A DNA stretch of 64,000 bases from Halichoerus grypus. Lineage: Eukaryota > Chordata > Mammalia > Carnivora > Phocidae. Below are positions 1-11,319 of this stretch, in pieces. The notes below the pieces were generated by a model. It ran no database searches, was not told where the DNA came from, and saw only the letters and a list, made by a program, of their open reading frames with translations. The first letter of the stretch is position 1. Each line of letters starts with the position of its first letter. The stretch spans positions 1,736,001-1,800,000 of the forward strand of contig NC_135723.1 in NCBI RefSeq assembly GCF_964656455.1, written 5' to 3'. The position numbers and the translations under genes are program-made.

Positions 1-46
1 TTATCACAGGAAATATTTTATTATACAAAAAATATAGATCTACTCT

Positions 47-508
47 ATCTGTTATAATAATTTCCAGACACATCTGAATAGTGAGCACTTGAAATATGAT
101 GAGTATGAGTTAAGATGAGCTGTAAGTGTCAAATACACAACAGATATCCAAGAATTAATATAAAAAAGAAATGTAAAATATAAAATAAATAATTTTATAC
201 ACCATATTATTACAATGAATTTACCTGCTTATTTTCAGCTTTTTAAATGTAGTAATTAAACATTTTTAAAATTATATGTGGTCCAGGAGCACCTGGGTGG
301 CTCAGTTTGTTAAGCATCCAACTCTTGATTTCGGCTCCGGTCATATCTCAGGGTCAGGAGATAGAGCCCTGTGTCAGGCTCTGTGCTCAGCACGGAGTCT
401 GCTTGAGATTCTCTCTCCCTCTGCCCCTCGCCCACCTCCCTTTCTAAAAAAATAATAATAAAATAAAATTATATGTAATCCACATTGCATTTCTGTTGGC
501 TGTTTCGA
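47..508 (-). mobile_element. MER33-type (hAT/Charlie) DNA transposon copy, split by a SINE
   Basis: Non-autonomous DNA transposon remnant with no coding capacity. Read on the plus strand, it shows the order I recall for reversed MER33: GAGCACTTGAAAT, then GAGCTGTAAGTGT and AAATACACA, then an AT-rich centre, then AAAATTATATGTGG. It resumes after a SINE with ATCCACATTGCATTTCTGTT. The two parts, 47-267 and 477-508, become continuous if the SINE and one copy of its target duplication are removed. The family name is from memory and the copy is diverged. Confidence 0.6.
280..464 (+). mobile_element. CAN-SINE (tRNA-derived carnivore SINE)
   Basis: The tRNA-like head (GCACCTGGGTGGCTCAG) is followed by the CT-rich body and an (A/AAT)n tail. 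A perfect 12-bp target-site duplication, AAAATTATATGT, lies at 268-279 and 465-476. The SINE therefore inserted into, and is younger than, the surrounding MER33-type transposon. Confidence 0.95.
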
Positions 509-544
509 TACTTGACATTTTAGTTTACAGATCTTAAATTCTGT

Positions 545-2255
545 CAAATTTCAGATTTTCTAGAAAACACCTAGCAGGAAAAATTCTCCCAACATCTACA
601 CCTAGGCACATCACCTTCAAACTGCAGAAAATGCAGATGAAGAAAATATATCAACAACATCTTAACTATGCATGAGCGGGAGCAGGAATTACAGTGAGCC
701 CTGCCTCAGAAACCACGAAAGTGAGAGGAGAGAGGACTGAATGTCTAACACATTGAGAGAAGAAAAGCACCAACCCAGAATTTTGTATCCACTGAAACTA
801 TCCTTCAAAAGTGAGGGAGAAGTAAAGACCTTCCTAGGTGAGCAAACATGGAAGGCATCTCGTCAGCAGGCCTGCCTTGCAGAAAATACTAAGAGTTTCT
901 TCAGAGAGAAGGACAATTACTTGGGTCAGAAAGTGGGATCTATGTAAAGAAAGGACGAGCACTAGAAAAGGAACCGGTGAAGGGTAAGTTTAAAAACCTC
1001 TATTTTATTATTTTAAATCTTACAGTTAATAGTTTGTCCAAAATAATGGTAGAAACAATGAATTCAATGATTGTAGCTTGTGGATGAGTAGAATTAGTGA
1101 CAGCGAGGATACAGGAATTCGGAAGATTTTATATGAGGTGTCCGAGAAGTGGTAGAGCGTCATTCGGAAGCAAACTTGCATTATATTGCAAATGCTGGGG
1201 CAACACTAAAAACATAACAGAAAAAGAGGTGTAGCAATGTGCTAAGAAAGGAGAGAAAGTGGAATTCTAGAAAATGCTCAGTTAAAACCACAGACGGCAG
1301 AAACAGAAGACAAAGAGAGGAACTAGCGACAAAGACAGCAAATAGAGAAGAGTATCAAATATGGTAAGTATTAACTCCACTCGGATAATAATCACTTTAA
1401 ATGCCAATGGGCTAACTGCGCCAACTGAAAGAGAGATAATGTCAGAGTGAAACCAGCAAACCCAACCATGTACTGTCTACAAGAAACCCACTCTAAATAC
1501 AAAGACGCATACAGATGAGTAGTAAAAGGATGGGGAAGATACACCCTGGTGACATGAATCTAAATAGAGCAGACATCAGAGCAAGGACACATCTCGAGGA
1601 AGAAGAGGGGTGCCACCTAATGATAAGGAGGTCAATTCTCCAAGAGAATGTAACAATCCTTAATGAGTATGTGCCTGACAGCAGAGTGTCACATAAGCCA
1701 AAAGTACGGACGTGCAGGGAGGAAGAGATGAATCCATGATAATGGTTCAAGACTCCAACGACTCTCCCCCAGTGATGGATGAACCCAGCAGTCAGACAGA
1801 TTGCAAGGATGTAGCTTAACTCAACAGCACCACCAGTTAGGTGGATTTAGGGGACGTCTGCAGAATTATAGCATTAAAGGCATATACTAAAAAGGAAGAA
1901 GAGATAAAGTTAATTACCTAAATTTTCAACATAAGAAACTAGAAATAAGAAGAGAAAATTAAACCCAAAGTAAGCAGGAGAAAAGGAGTAATACACGTTA
2001 GCGCAGAAATCAAAACAGTATGGTACGGGCATAAACACAGGCATATAGATCAGTGGGAAAGAGTAGCCCAGAAATAAACTCATGCACAGAAGATCAATTA
2101 ATTTACAGCAAAGTGGGCAAGACTAGACATGGGGAAAGGACAGCCTCTTCAATATGTGGTGTTTAGAAAACTGGACCCCTATCCTCACATGATACACGAA
2201 AACTAAATCAAACCAGATCCAAGACTTGAGTGTAAGACTTGAAACAAAACCGTTC
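545..2255 (+). mobile_element. Ancient L1M LINE-1 with internal deletions
   Basis: Dead, highly diverged LINE-1 on the plus strand. 545-1000 resembles the region before ORF2 in old L1M elements (ACCAACCCAGAATTTTGTAT, then AGACCTGCCTTGCAG-like text). 1360-1740 resembles the ORF2 endonuclease start, and 1860-2010 the start of the reverse-transcriptase region (GCATATACTAAAAAGGAAGA). At about 2011 the text jumps to late ORF2 (ATCAAAACAGTATGG). Most of the reverse transcriptase is thus missing, with ATCAA as possible junction microhomology. A shorter gap lies near 1750-1860. Identification rests on recalled L1M sequence. Confidence 0.75.
1515..1739 (+). pseudogene. LINE-1 ORF2 endonuclease-domain remnant
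   Basis: A 74-codon frame inside the ancient L1M. The translated piece GCHLMIRRSILQENVTILNE aligns by eye with the conserved GHYIM-KGSI-QE--TILN segment of the LINE-1 ORF2 endonuclease (APE-type nuclease that nicks target DNA). The DNA just upstream still encodes the NANGL and QETH-like motifs, but not in one intact frame. There is no functional product. The ATG is incidental. Confidence 0.65.
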
Positions 2256-2939
2256 TTTTGGAAACTACCAATCATGGCATCAGACCAACCAAGAGGCTGA
2301 GGAGAACCATGGGAGTGATGAGAAAATGAATGTGTAGCCAACTTCTGAGCACCTGTTGTAACGCTTGATTTTGCGGGGTGGGGAGGGTTATTTTTGGCAA
2401 AATCCTTGGCTAAATCATGAAGGTTGACATACAGGAAAGAAATACTTTTTCTCCCCAAATGCTAAGCTCTATAGAACACTTACAACATCTTTACTTCACT
2501 GGGCTTTAATTCAAAATTACATGACACGCAAAGGAAAAATTTTGTGTCCAAACTATGGAAAATCTGTACATTTAAAGGAGCAACAACCATCGGCATTTAG
2601 CATGTTTATCATCTCTTGCCAAGTTTATTTTAACCTCAATGTTGCCATCGTGCTAATGTAAGTTAAACTCCACAAAGAAATTTCCAAAATTTTCCATTAC
2701 GTATTTCGTATATACGAAATACAGGTTTGTGACCAGCATTGCTAAAACATTTTTAATTTTATTCTTTAATGTCATATATTGAATATACAAGCAAGCACAC
2801 ATTTTAATAATATTTTTCATATAAGTCAATAAACATTTCAGAAAATAAAATTTCTTTTTTAGACCAGAATCCTGGTTACTTGAGAAATCAAGATCATTTC
2901 CTAAGAAGAATGTTTCAACTGTTTTGTGTTATTAAAATT
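2256..2939. other. AT-rich unassigned DNA
   Basis: No gene or recognised repeat. Open frames are short. It contains the perfect palindrome listed separately. Confidence 0.5.
2701..2722. repeat. Perfect 22-bp palindrome without spacer
   Basis: The half-site GTATTTCGTAT is followed directly by its exact reverse complement, so both strands read the same for 22 bp, with two CpGs retained in AT-rich DNA. It may be a dimeric-factor site, a cruciform-prone site or chance. Confidence 0.9.
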
Positions 2940-3804
2940 ATGTTGGAGTCTGGAGCTTCTCCCCAGGACAAGAGAGCATAGACCTGTTAGTCCCTGTTCC
3001 TCCCCACCAAGCACAACCAAACAACAACCCTGGAAATCATGCAACAGGCAAGCAAAGGATAACTCTGAGCGGTGCTAAGACGAGGCGAAGAGACGGGGTC
3101 CCAGCACTGAAGGTGCAGTGCAGGGTGTCATCTATCTCCCACCCAACTAAATTTGACCCAGGAAATAGGAGAAACCCAGTCCAGCAGCATAAAGCAGCTC
3201 ATCCATCCTGTGGGTGGAATGGGAGCCCCCCACCCCGACATCATCATGCTATGCCTCCACCACTGGAGAGGGGCATCAAGTGAGGGCACTGATTAAAATT
3301 TAGTGGCCAGAGGAGACACTCTCCTTTTATGCTGGGCCTGAGACTCCCTTTATGTCTGACAGATACGAAGAGGGTGGGGCATACACAAGAGAGACCTAGC
3401 CCCAGCAGACAACTTGGACTGGGTCACCTTCCTGTTCGTGTAAGCCAAGACCCCTCATTCCTACCCAGAGACACTGGGCAGCTGGGTGGAAACAGTCACA
3501 ATAAATGGTCCAATCTGGGAAGCCTCTTTGTCCGTGTAACTCTCTTGCCGAGGGACACCAGGGAGCTTAGGTGGAAAAAAAGACTCTGTCGTATGAAGTG
3601 CCCTGCTGCAGAGCGCCTCATCACCCTGCAGGCTGAGATTTTCCTCGTCCTTCCAGAAACATGGGATGAGCGGATAGAGCTGGAGAAGGTACTAAATCCC
3701 AGAAAGTGGCCAGGTCAGGAAAGGCAGCCTGATGCTGTCCCTCACCCAGACGCTAAAGTAGTTACAAGGCCCAGGTAGGAGGATCCTGCCACACTCCTCC
3801 TTTT
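2940..3804. other. Unclassified segment with weak internal repetition
   Basis: Moderately GC-rich DNA between LINE-1 pieces. About 3410-3495 and 3509-3575 look like diverged copies of each other: both go from a CTTxxTGTxCGTGTAA-like string through GAGxxACACxxGG to TAGGTGGAAA or TGGGTGGAAA. An old LINE-1 5' UTR is possible because such regions carry tandem monomers and LINE-1 lies on both sides, but I cannot assign it. A 149-codon frame at 3329-3778 resembles no protein I know. Confidence 0.35.
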
Positions 3805-4366
3805 AAGGAAAAAGACATTTCATGAAAAAGGATGCACAGATGGGAAATGAGCACATGAGAAGATGTTTAGCCTCATTAGCCATTAGGGCATATAATTTAA
3901 AGCCACAACCACTTATCTGAGCACTAAAAAAATGAAACAAAATGATAACACCAAATGCTGGTGAGGATGTGGAGAAATTGGATCATACATCCTTTGCTGG
4001 TGGGGATGTGAAATGTGTCATTTGCTCTTGAAAACTGTCTGGCAGTTTCTTAAGAAACTAAACATGTAACTAGCACACTATGGAACAACTGCACTCTTGG
4101 GCACGTATTTCAGAAAAATTATGTTCACACAAAAGTCTGTGCATGAATGTTCATTACAACTTTATTTGTGGCAGTCAAAAATGGGAATCAGGCCAGATGT
4201 CCTTCCACAGGTAAACACATCATTATACACAGGGAATAGTACTTATCAGTAAAAAGGGACAAATTATTGGAATAAGCAACAACTTGAATAAATCTCCAGG
4301 GATTATGTGGAAAAGTATGAGAAAAGCCAATCCAAAAAAGTTTTGATTATTTCCTTTATATGATAA
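3805..4366 (+). mobile_element. LINE-1 fragment, ORF2 3' end (sense)
   Basis: Late ORF2 text in order: CATGAGAAGATGTTTAGC, CATTAGCCATTAGGG, GCTGGTGAGGATGTGGAGAA, then the GTTCATTACAACTTTATTTG segment. Diverged, no intact frame. It ends where an antisense LINE-1 piece starts. Confidence 0.85.
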
Positions 4367-4369
4367 TTT

Positions 4370-4855
4370 CTTGAGGAACCTCCATACTGTTTTCCATAGG
4401 GGTTGTATCAATTACATTCCCATCAGCAGGGCATGAGGGTTCCCCTTTCTCCACATCCTCACCAACACTTGTTTTTTCTTGCCATTCTGAGAGTTATGAG
4501 GTGGTATCTCATTGTGGTTATGATTCGCACTTTCCTAATGACTAGTGATGTTGAGCATCTTTTCATGTACCCATTGGCCATCTGCATGTCTTCTTTGGAG
4601 AAATGTCTACTCAGATCCTCTGCCCATTTTTGATTGATTGACTGATTGTTCCTAAGTTGTATGAGTTCTCTCTATATTTTGAATATTAGCTCCTTATGAG
4701 ATACATGATTTTCAAATATTTATCTTCTCTCATTCTGTAGGTTGCCTTTTCATTTTGTTGATGGTTTCCTTTGCTGTACAAAAGCTTTTTTGTTTGATGT
4801 AGTACCTCTTGTCAATTTTTGCTTCTGTTACTTCTGCTTTTGGTACAAAGATCCA
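4370..4855 (-). mobile_element. LINE-1 fragment, antisense
   Basis: Reverse-strand ORF2 text: TTTCTCCACATCCTCACCAA, GTGGTATCTCATTGTGGTT, TCTTTGGAGAAATGTCTA and CCTTTGCTGTACAAAAGC. It covers the same ORF2 region (the GAGGATGTGGAGAAA site) as the sense fragment to its left, so the two are separate insertions and not halves of one inverted copy. Confidence 0.85.
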
Positions 4856-4944
4856 AGAAGAATGTGCAATATGACAGTTGGTCAAATGAATATATGGCAA
4901 ATACACACATACACACAGACATACAGAAGGATTGTGGATATAAA

Positions 4945-5530
4945 TACAAAAAGAAGAAATAAAATTTCTGCATGAAACCAGGGAAGACTATCTTCATGAG
5001 CTTGGTGAAGTGGAAAAAAAAATTTAAACAAGGCACAAAAGGCAATAATAAGAAAAGAACAATAAACTTGACCACATTAAATTAAGAACTTCTGTTCACC
5101 AAAAACACCAAAAAGAGAATGAAAAATCAAGCCACAGAGTGGGAGAATGTCTTGTTAAAGCATATGACTAACAAAAACAACAATGTCTAAAATATAAAAC
5201 AAACTCTTACAAATCAGTAAGAAAGGAGTGCAAAAAGAAAAGGGGCAAGAGAGTTGAACCACATGTCAAACGAAGAAGATACTCAGATCAGAATTAAACC
5301 TACTAACAGGTATTCAAATGCATTAGTCATTAGGAAATGCAAATTCAAATTTTAATGAGACACAGCTCTATACCCCCCCCCCAAAGTGACTCAAAGACTG
5401 ACAAATCCAAACTTGTGCAAGGACTCAGCACAACGGGGGCTTTTTTACCATGTTGGGGGGGGCGGTGTGCAGCATGGTGTTTCTACCTTAAAAAGCCAAG
5501 TGTTACCCGCCATTATGGAAAATGCTATCT
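4945..5530 (+). mobile_element. LINE-1 fragment, ORF2 (sense, old)
   Basis: Plus-strand late ORF2 text: AAGAACTTCTGTTCACCAAA, AGCCACAGAGTGGGAGAA, then GCATTAGTCATTAGGAAATG. Diverged, with a (C)10 run at 5373-5382. No intact frame. Confidence 0.8.
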
Positions 5531-5737
5531 GTTCCCCTGGCGAAGCCCCTAACACAATATTTAATATCAGAGGAATTTTCACATATCATGTTTGGTTTCC
5601 TAATTCTGGAGAAAAGCTTATGTGATCTTCACCTTTAAGTATGATGCTTGCTTAGGATCCTGGTGGATAAACTTTTCAAGTTAAAAAGGGCTTTTTGTTT
5701 ATTTAATTTTTAGTTGGCTACATTTTTTTCCTTAACA

Positions 5738-5965
5738 TATTAATGGATGTTGATTTCTAACAAATGCCCTCTCTTCCCTTTTTGAGATGATCATATTTTT
5801 TCTCCTTTATTCTCTTAATCAACTGTGTTGATTAATTTTTGAATGGCAAATCCAACCTTAAATCCTAGGATGACCTCAATTCGGGTATGTCTTGTGTTCT
5901 TTGTGTATATTTGTTTTGCTAATGTTTTCTTGAATATTTTTGGCATCTTTCTTATCTTTCTTGAT
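5738..5965 (-). mobile_element. LINE-1 fragment, antisense (mid ORF2)
   Basis: Reverse-strand ORF2 text: TTAATGGATGTTGATTTC, GAGATGATCATATTTTTTCT, TTTGTTTTGCTAATGTTTTC. Short and diverged; boundaries approximate. Confidence 0.65.
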
Positions 5966-5989
5966 TGTTTTTACAAGGTTATTCTGTCC

Positions 5990-7310
5990 TCAAATACAAG
6001 TTGATTATATTTTACCCAATACAAAGAAAAAAAGCCCACCCTCTTCTTTTTAATTTACTTTAACACATGTCTAGATACTGTCTTTGTTTACTAGTGGTGA
6101 ACACCCGCATCATTGAATAAAGACCATTCCTCTGTACTCTATTTATAGAAGAAAAATGTATGCTTCAGCTGACCAATAATCCCCAGTATTTTTATAGAAC
6201 ATCTTCAACAAAGAGATTCATCAACTAACTTCCACATTTAGAAACAGCTCGAAGATCCCATTGGTCTTTGATGCCCAGCAGCTTCCAGGATAAATGAAGA
6301 CTTGTGACTCCCTAGGGATTGCTAGTTTCCATATTTATCCCTTAGCGCTTGACTAAACACCACAAGAAAATGAAAAAACCTATACCAGCTCTCCTAATTG
6401 AAGCTGTGTCTGATTATGGAGGCATTAAAACCTAAAAATGGATTGCACATGCTCGCTTCTGGCGACGGATTCAGGCACCACTTCCTGCCGCCAGTCCCTG
6501 ATGGGGCAGAACCAGCCCAGCGCTGCGTTACGGAATTATGATGCAATGCGCAATGGCGAGGATCTTAATTTTCAACTGACATCCCTTCACCATGTTCCAT
6601 TTAAAAACATTTCCTTTAAAAACTAAAATAAAACAGAATAAAAGCGCTTCCTTGTCATTCATTGTCATTGTGAAAGCTCATGCTGCCAAAAATCCCACAG
6701 CACATCCAAGAATGTGAGTTTACATACACACGGAATCTATGGAACAGGCTATAATGTTCATGGACTTTGTGTTACTAGCAGAAAGCAGTTGGTTCCAGCC
6801 CTAAACTTTCTTAACGATTAGGACAACATGACTAATCAATTTATAATTCTTATAGTGTTTTAATACAGAACCCTAGCAGGGGTCACGCAGGGCTGTGGTG
6901 GACGATATCCATACTTTGTTTGGATGAGGTGTGCCTGTGGTTGTCATTGTTGATGTGCAACAGAAATTAAAATTTTATAAAAACTGCAGTTCAATGTATT
7001 GACTCTGGTAAGGTTAATGAAGACAGTTAAAAGACATCAACTTTAGAACTGAAAATGGCTTAATTATAAATGAGGTTTGGGAGGTATTTGAGAGGAAAGG
7101 GGATCTGTGTAAGCATGCTTTCTACCTGTGCCCGCTCTGTGCATGTGCTGTGAAAGTCATCCAGGCACCTAGGAAGCCAACACCAGGTCCACACCTGCAG
7201 ACATGAGTTCACACCAGCCGAGGTGAGTTCACACCCACTCCTCTCCTGGGTCTCAGCTCCTAAACAGGGGAAGGAAGAACCAGTGCTGCACAGAGAGCTC
7301 TTTGGAACCT
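5990..7310. other. Single-copy DNA with a CpG-retaining patch
   Basis: No gene or recognised repeat. Within AT-rich surroundings, 6445-6570 keeps about nine CpG dinucleotides (for example CTCGCTTCTGGCGACGG and GCGCTGCGTTACGG). A conserved noncoding element is possible. The 62-codon frame at 6438-6626 is not recognised and runs into A-rich DNA. Confidence 0.4.
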
Positions 7311-7312
7311 TC

Positions 7313-7353
7313 CAGACTGGTTTCAGATCTCAGCTTTGCCACTTACTAGCTCT
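7313..7353 (+). repeat. Short MIR core fragment (possible)
   Basis: TCAGCTTTGCCACTTACTAG matches the conserved MIR core (CTCTGCCACTTACTAGCT). The rest of the element is not recognisable. Confidence 0.4.
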
Positions 7354-7354
7354 A

Positions 7355-8400
7355 ATTTTATATCTTTTTTTAATACGAAAAGACACTTATTACTGCTTTA
7401 CTATGTAAGAGATTAGTGACTGCAGCAGGTTGCATTTTCTCAGATGCCAAAGGAAGTGCAGGATAACATTTCTCTCGGACTCTGGTGTCTGACGACAGCT
7501 GTGATCCTGTCCACCCCAGCAGCAGAGGTGTGCACTGGGAAGGAATGTTTTGCTAAGTTGTTCCATCATGGTTCTCACACAAAGTGTTCACCGTTCTCTT
7601 CCAGCCTGCTTCTTCTTCCAGCACGGGATCACATGTCTCGTCCTTGTTATGCACAGGATCTGTTCTGGGGGCAGGTCTTGTGTGTTCATGGGGAATGTCC
7701 ATCAAAGGCTGACGTCGCACTATGGTCCTGCCATTGGGTGTTAAAGAAGGCTCTACTTTGTAACTACGGTCATCTGGAAGAGGAAAATAATGCAGATTTA
7801 TAAAAAACAGGACCTAAAACCCTATCATAATTTATCCATTCCCCTCCTGAATGACATTTAAGTTTGCTCCTCTTTGGATTGGAAATACACGACTCAGGAT
7901 GGCTGTCTGCGAGTCCATCCATAGCACTACTATGGTATAACAAGATGCTTATCAGGCGCTCTGGAGAAAGGTGTTGGGAAGAGAAATTGCTTTTAAAATC
8001 TGTTTCCAGGCAGTGTTCATCCCCGGACAGCTCCTCACCACAAGCCCTCCACTGGTCTCCAGAATTTTCTCTCTTAACTTCAGGTCACACATTTGCAAAA
8101 GTGAAGAGCTCAATCTGAAAAGCTATCATAAAAACCTTGTGGAAGAACCATTTCCTTTTGCTCCCGAAGGCAAAGGCAGCACCAGAAAAAGAACGTGTGA
8201 GATCCCTCCCAGATATAAAAACCCATGGCTTATTTTCTAGACAATAAAAGCACGTCAATGCTTTGGAGCACTTCTTTCCCACCCCAAGTAAGTGAGATGA
8301 CTCTGCATCTCTCCAGCATTAAACCCTAGCATGCTTTCCTGAGCACTGGTCACTGTCCTGGAGACTCAACATATCTTAGATCATTTAATGCAACAATCAC
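7355..8400. other. Unassigned single-copy DNA
   Basis: No recognised repeat. The largest frame, 7444-7803 (119 codons), has ordinary composition, no domain I recognise, and no clear splice or conservation signal. I do not call it a gene. Confidence 0.4.
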
Positions 8401-8403
8401 TAA

Positions 8404-8565
8404 CACATATGCACCAGTTCATATGTGCCAGACAATGTTCTGTGTGCTTTATGTATCCCCACAAGGCCTTACAAAGTACACACCTCTGTCACCCCCATTT
8501 TATGCGTTGGAAATGGGGCACAGAGAGGTCACAGAGCTGTTGAGGTGCAGGTGACTGCCCCCGCA
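8404..8565 (-). repeat. MIR SINE, antisense
   Basis: Reversed MIR order: ATGTGCCAGACAATGTTCTG, then CCCCATTTTATG and GGGGCACAGAGAGGTCACAG. Ancient mammalian SINE, no function inferred. Confidence 0.8.
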
Positions 8566-10325
8566 CCTGACCGGGGTCAGGCTGAGTAGCCACACCTGCT
8601 TCCCTGCCCGCAAGCAGGTTCTACGTTTCACTCTCATTGTTGGGTCGTCTGTGTATGGTGCTATCTCAGCTGTTGTGATGACCACATTCATCCATCCCCC
8701 AGGATTAGAGGCAAACAAGAGGCTGAATCTCGTAGGTAATGAGACCTCGCCCTGTGAGGAGAAGGCATGCCCGTTACCGTGGCCTCATTTGTTACCCATC
8801 CAGTTTGGGAGGACGGGGGGTTTTGAGTAGGAACACCTGACATTTGAACAGGTTCCTGTTTCCATTGGACTTACAAATTTTACATTTATAAAATAATTCT
8901 CAAACCGAATGTCACGGTCCCACCATTTAGCCTTTTTCTGGGGACTCCCGGGTGGATGTTGTGGGACTGGGCTTGACCTCCCTCCCTTTGTGATTCATCC
9001 TAAGGGAGGCCCTGCTGCATCAGGTGACGCACAGGAGCCCGTAGGTGCCAGCCCTGCCAGCCGTTAACCGCATGGCCTCAGACAAGTCCCCTCGAACAGT
9101 TGGGGCGCCGCCTCCTGCCCACACATGGTGTATGTGCACGGGGGCCCCACAGGCTCTGCACACAGGTGAGTCCTGACGGGCATGGTCACTAGGGCTATTA
9201 CGACCAGACTTCTTACTACTGCCATCAATAGGATAATCGGCATGAGACAATTACTTAGTGCATTGCAAAGTTCCTCTACACCTGGAAGGAAATGAAATCC
9301 CAGTGGGGTTAGGCAGGGGTCTCCGACCTTGAGTCTGCCCCTTTGCAGATCCTCCTTGGAGCCATCTGATATGCAACCAGGGGGGGACATCACCAGACCA
9401 CATCAATGCTCAGGGACAAGCCCAGAGAGTTGCACTCATGAGAATCATCACTCCAGCTGTTGCAGAGAGCTACACTTCCCTGTGTCCCTTTCTCTCCTGT
9501 TGAGTTGCCTATTTTCCAGCATGCATGACACCGAGGGGTCCAGGAGGACTTGTGTGCATGCAGGGCCACTGGGAGAAAGCAGCCTTGTGTGCCACCATCC
9601 ATCAGAAGGGCCAGACCCAGGACCCTGATTCCTCAGCGGGCGAACGCAGTCACCATCAGCTCCTTGCGGATCTGATGGCCGATCCAGCTCCTCTTGGCTG
9701 AGCCAGTGGAAAATGCATTTATATTTGGCAAATGCCAGTACAATTGGGCTTTTTAAAATTCCAGAAGACTTTAATGGCAGAAAATCACTTAAGTTTAAAT
9801 CCCTTATTGTCTTTTTTTGCTCTTGAAGCTGAGCAATGAAATGAGACCAAACCAGAGTTTAATAAAAACTTAATTCCCACCAGAATCCAGAGCCATCTCT
9901 AAACGGCCTTAAATCTTCTGTTCGTGAAACACTGCCCAGCTCACGGCAAGAGGTCAACAACCTGTTTTTAATTTACACTTTTTATTCCCTTCAGGAGATG
10001 GAGGGAAAAAGATCCAGAAAATAATGTCTTCAGAGTGGTCATGGCTTCTGCAGTCCTGCTTGATTGCCAAGGTCTATGCAACTTGCTGGAGGCAGGGAGC
10101 GGTCTCAGGGAGACAGGACGGGTCTTGAGGGTCCCGGAGGACCTCTGTGCAGAAAGCAGAACTGCCTCTCTTGCTCAGCACCTCCGAGATGCCTCAGTCC
10201 TCGTACAGGTCTGAGACACATCTGCCTTCCCACATGACTGAGCAAGGTCAGGAGGGAGGGCCTTGCATGAATACTGTGCAAGTTCAATATGATGTGCAGT
10301 TCAAGCCGGGTCCTATTCCCCACAT
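8566..10325. other. Unassigned single-copy DNA
   Basis: No gene or recognised repeat. GC-moderate to 9.66 kb, then AT-rich and unique-looking (9700-9970). Frames up to 109 codons occur on both strands and overlap, so none stands out. Confidence 0.4.
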
Positions 10326-10329
10326 CGGT

Positions 10330-10552
10330 TCTCCTACCAGACCAAATACAGGATGCTCAGTTCAACTGGAATCTCAGATAGCCCACCTGCTTGTAGGAGC
10401 CCCATAACACAGGATATGGTATGAGAGTAAGGATGTCCCAGGCAGTGCACACAATGCAGATCTACTGAGAAATTATCCATTGTTTATCTGAAATTTCAGT
10501 GGAGCTGGGCATCCCATATTTTTATTTGCTAAATCTGTCAGCCCTAACATTT
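10330..10552. mobile_element. Palindromic non-autonomous DNA transposon remnant
   Basis: The left part, CCAAATACAGGATGCTCAG to GGAATCTCAGATA, is the approximate reverse complement of the right part, TATCTGAAATTTCAGTGGAG to GGGCATCCCATATTTTTATT. About 45-bp terminal inverted repeats thus flank a short centre. The text matches a common palindromic mammalian DNA transposon whose family name I cannot give reliably. No coding capacity. Confidence 0.6.
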
Positions 10553-10601
10553 GGAGATGTCTCCTGGTGAGAACTAAATGTTAACTACCTTGTTCTCTTT
10601 A

Positions 10602-11176
10602 TTTCAGCTGACTTTTTTTTTTTGCTGAAGAATAATTTACATACAGTAATGTTCATCCTTTTTGGTGTATGGTTTTACAATTTTTTAAATTTTATTTTAA
10701 TTCCAGTATAGTTAGCATACAGTATAGTATTAGTTTCAAGTGCACAATATAGAGATTCAACACTTCCCTACATCACCCAGTACTCATCACGACAGGTGCC
10801 CTCCTTCCTGCCCATCACCTGTTTCCCCATCCCCCACCCACCTCCCCTCTGGTGACCAGCAGTGTGTTCCCTGTAGTGAAGAGTCTGTTTCTTGGTTTGC
10901 CTCTCTCTCTCTCACTCTCTTTTTCCCTTTGCTCCTTTGTTTTGTTTCTTCCATTCCACATATGAGTGAGATCATATGGTATTTGTGTTTCTGTGTCTGG
11001 CTTAGCATAATACTTCCTAGCTCCAACCACATCACTGCAAATGGGAAGATTTCATTCTTTTTGATGGCTGAGTAATATTCCATTGTATATATACACGACA
11101 TCTTCTTTATCCGTTCATCAGTCGATGGACACTTGGGCTGCTTCCATAATTTGGCTCTTGTAAATAATGCTGCAAT
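10602..11176 (-). mobile_element. 5'-truncated carnivore LINE-1, antisense, possible 3' transduction
   Basis: From about 10690 the text is the reversed carnivore LINE-1 3' end (GTATAGTTAGCATACAGTAT, CTCCCCTCTGGTGACCAGCA, ATGGCTGAGTAATATTCCAT). Imperfect target duplications flank it: ACTACCTTGTTCTCTTTA at 10584-10601 and ACTATCTTGTTCTCTTA at 11177-11193. Read in LINE-1 sense, its own A-rich end is followed by about 55-60 bp of other sequence (10625-10681) and then a second poly(A), seen as the T run at 10612-10624. That is the structure of a 3' transduction; an earlier L1M scrap at the target is the alternative. Confidence 0.75.
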
Positions 11177-11319
11177 ACTATCTTGTTCTCTTAATTGCTG
11201 TAGAATTCAATCCAATTCAATGAAAAGAAAATTCAGTTAGAAGAAAATAATGTATATTTGTCAGAGTGTGTGACATTACTGCTCAAAATTTAATTTAGGC
11301 TTATAAAACGGAAATAAAA

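Noticed and set aside
3805..4855. Twin-priming inversion between the sense and antisense LINE-1 pieces
   Set aside because: Both pieces contain the same ORF2 region, so they are two insertions and not complementary halves of one.
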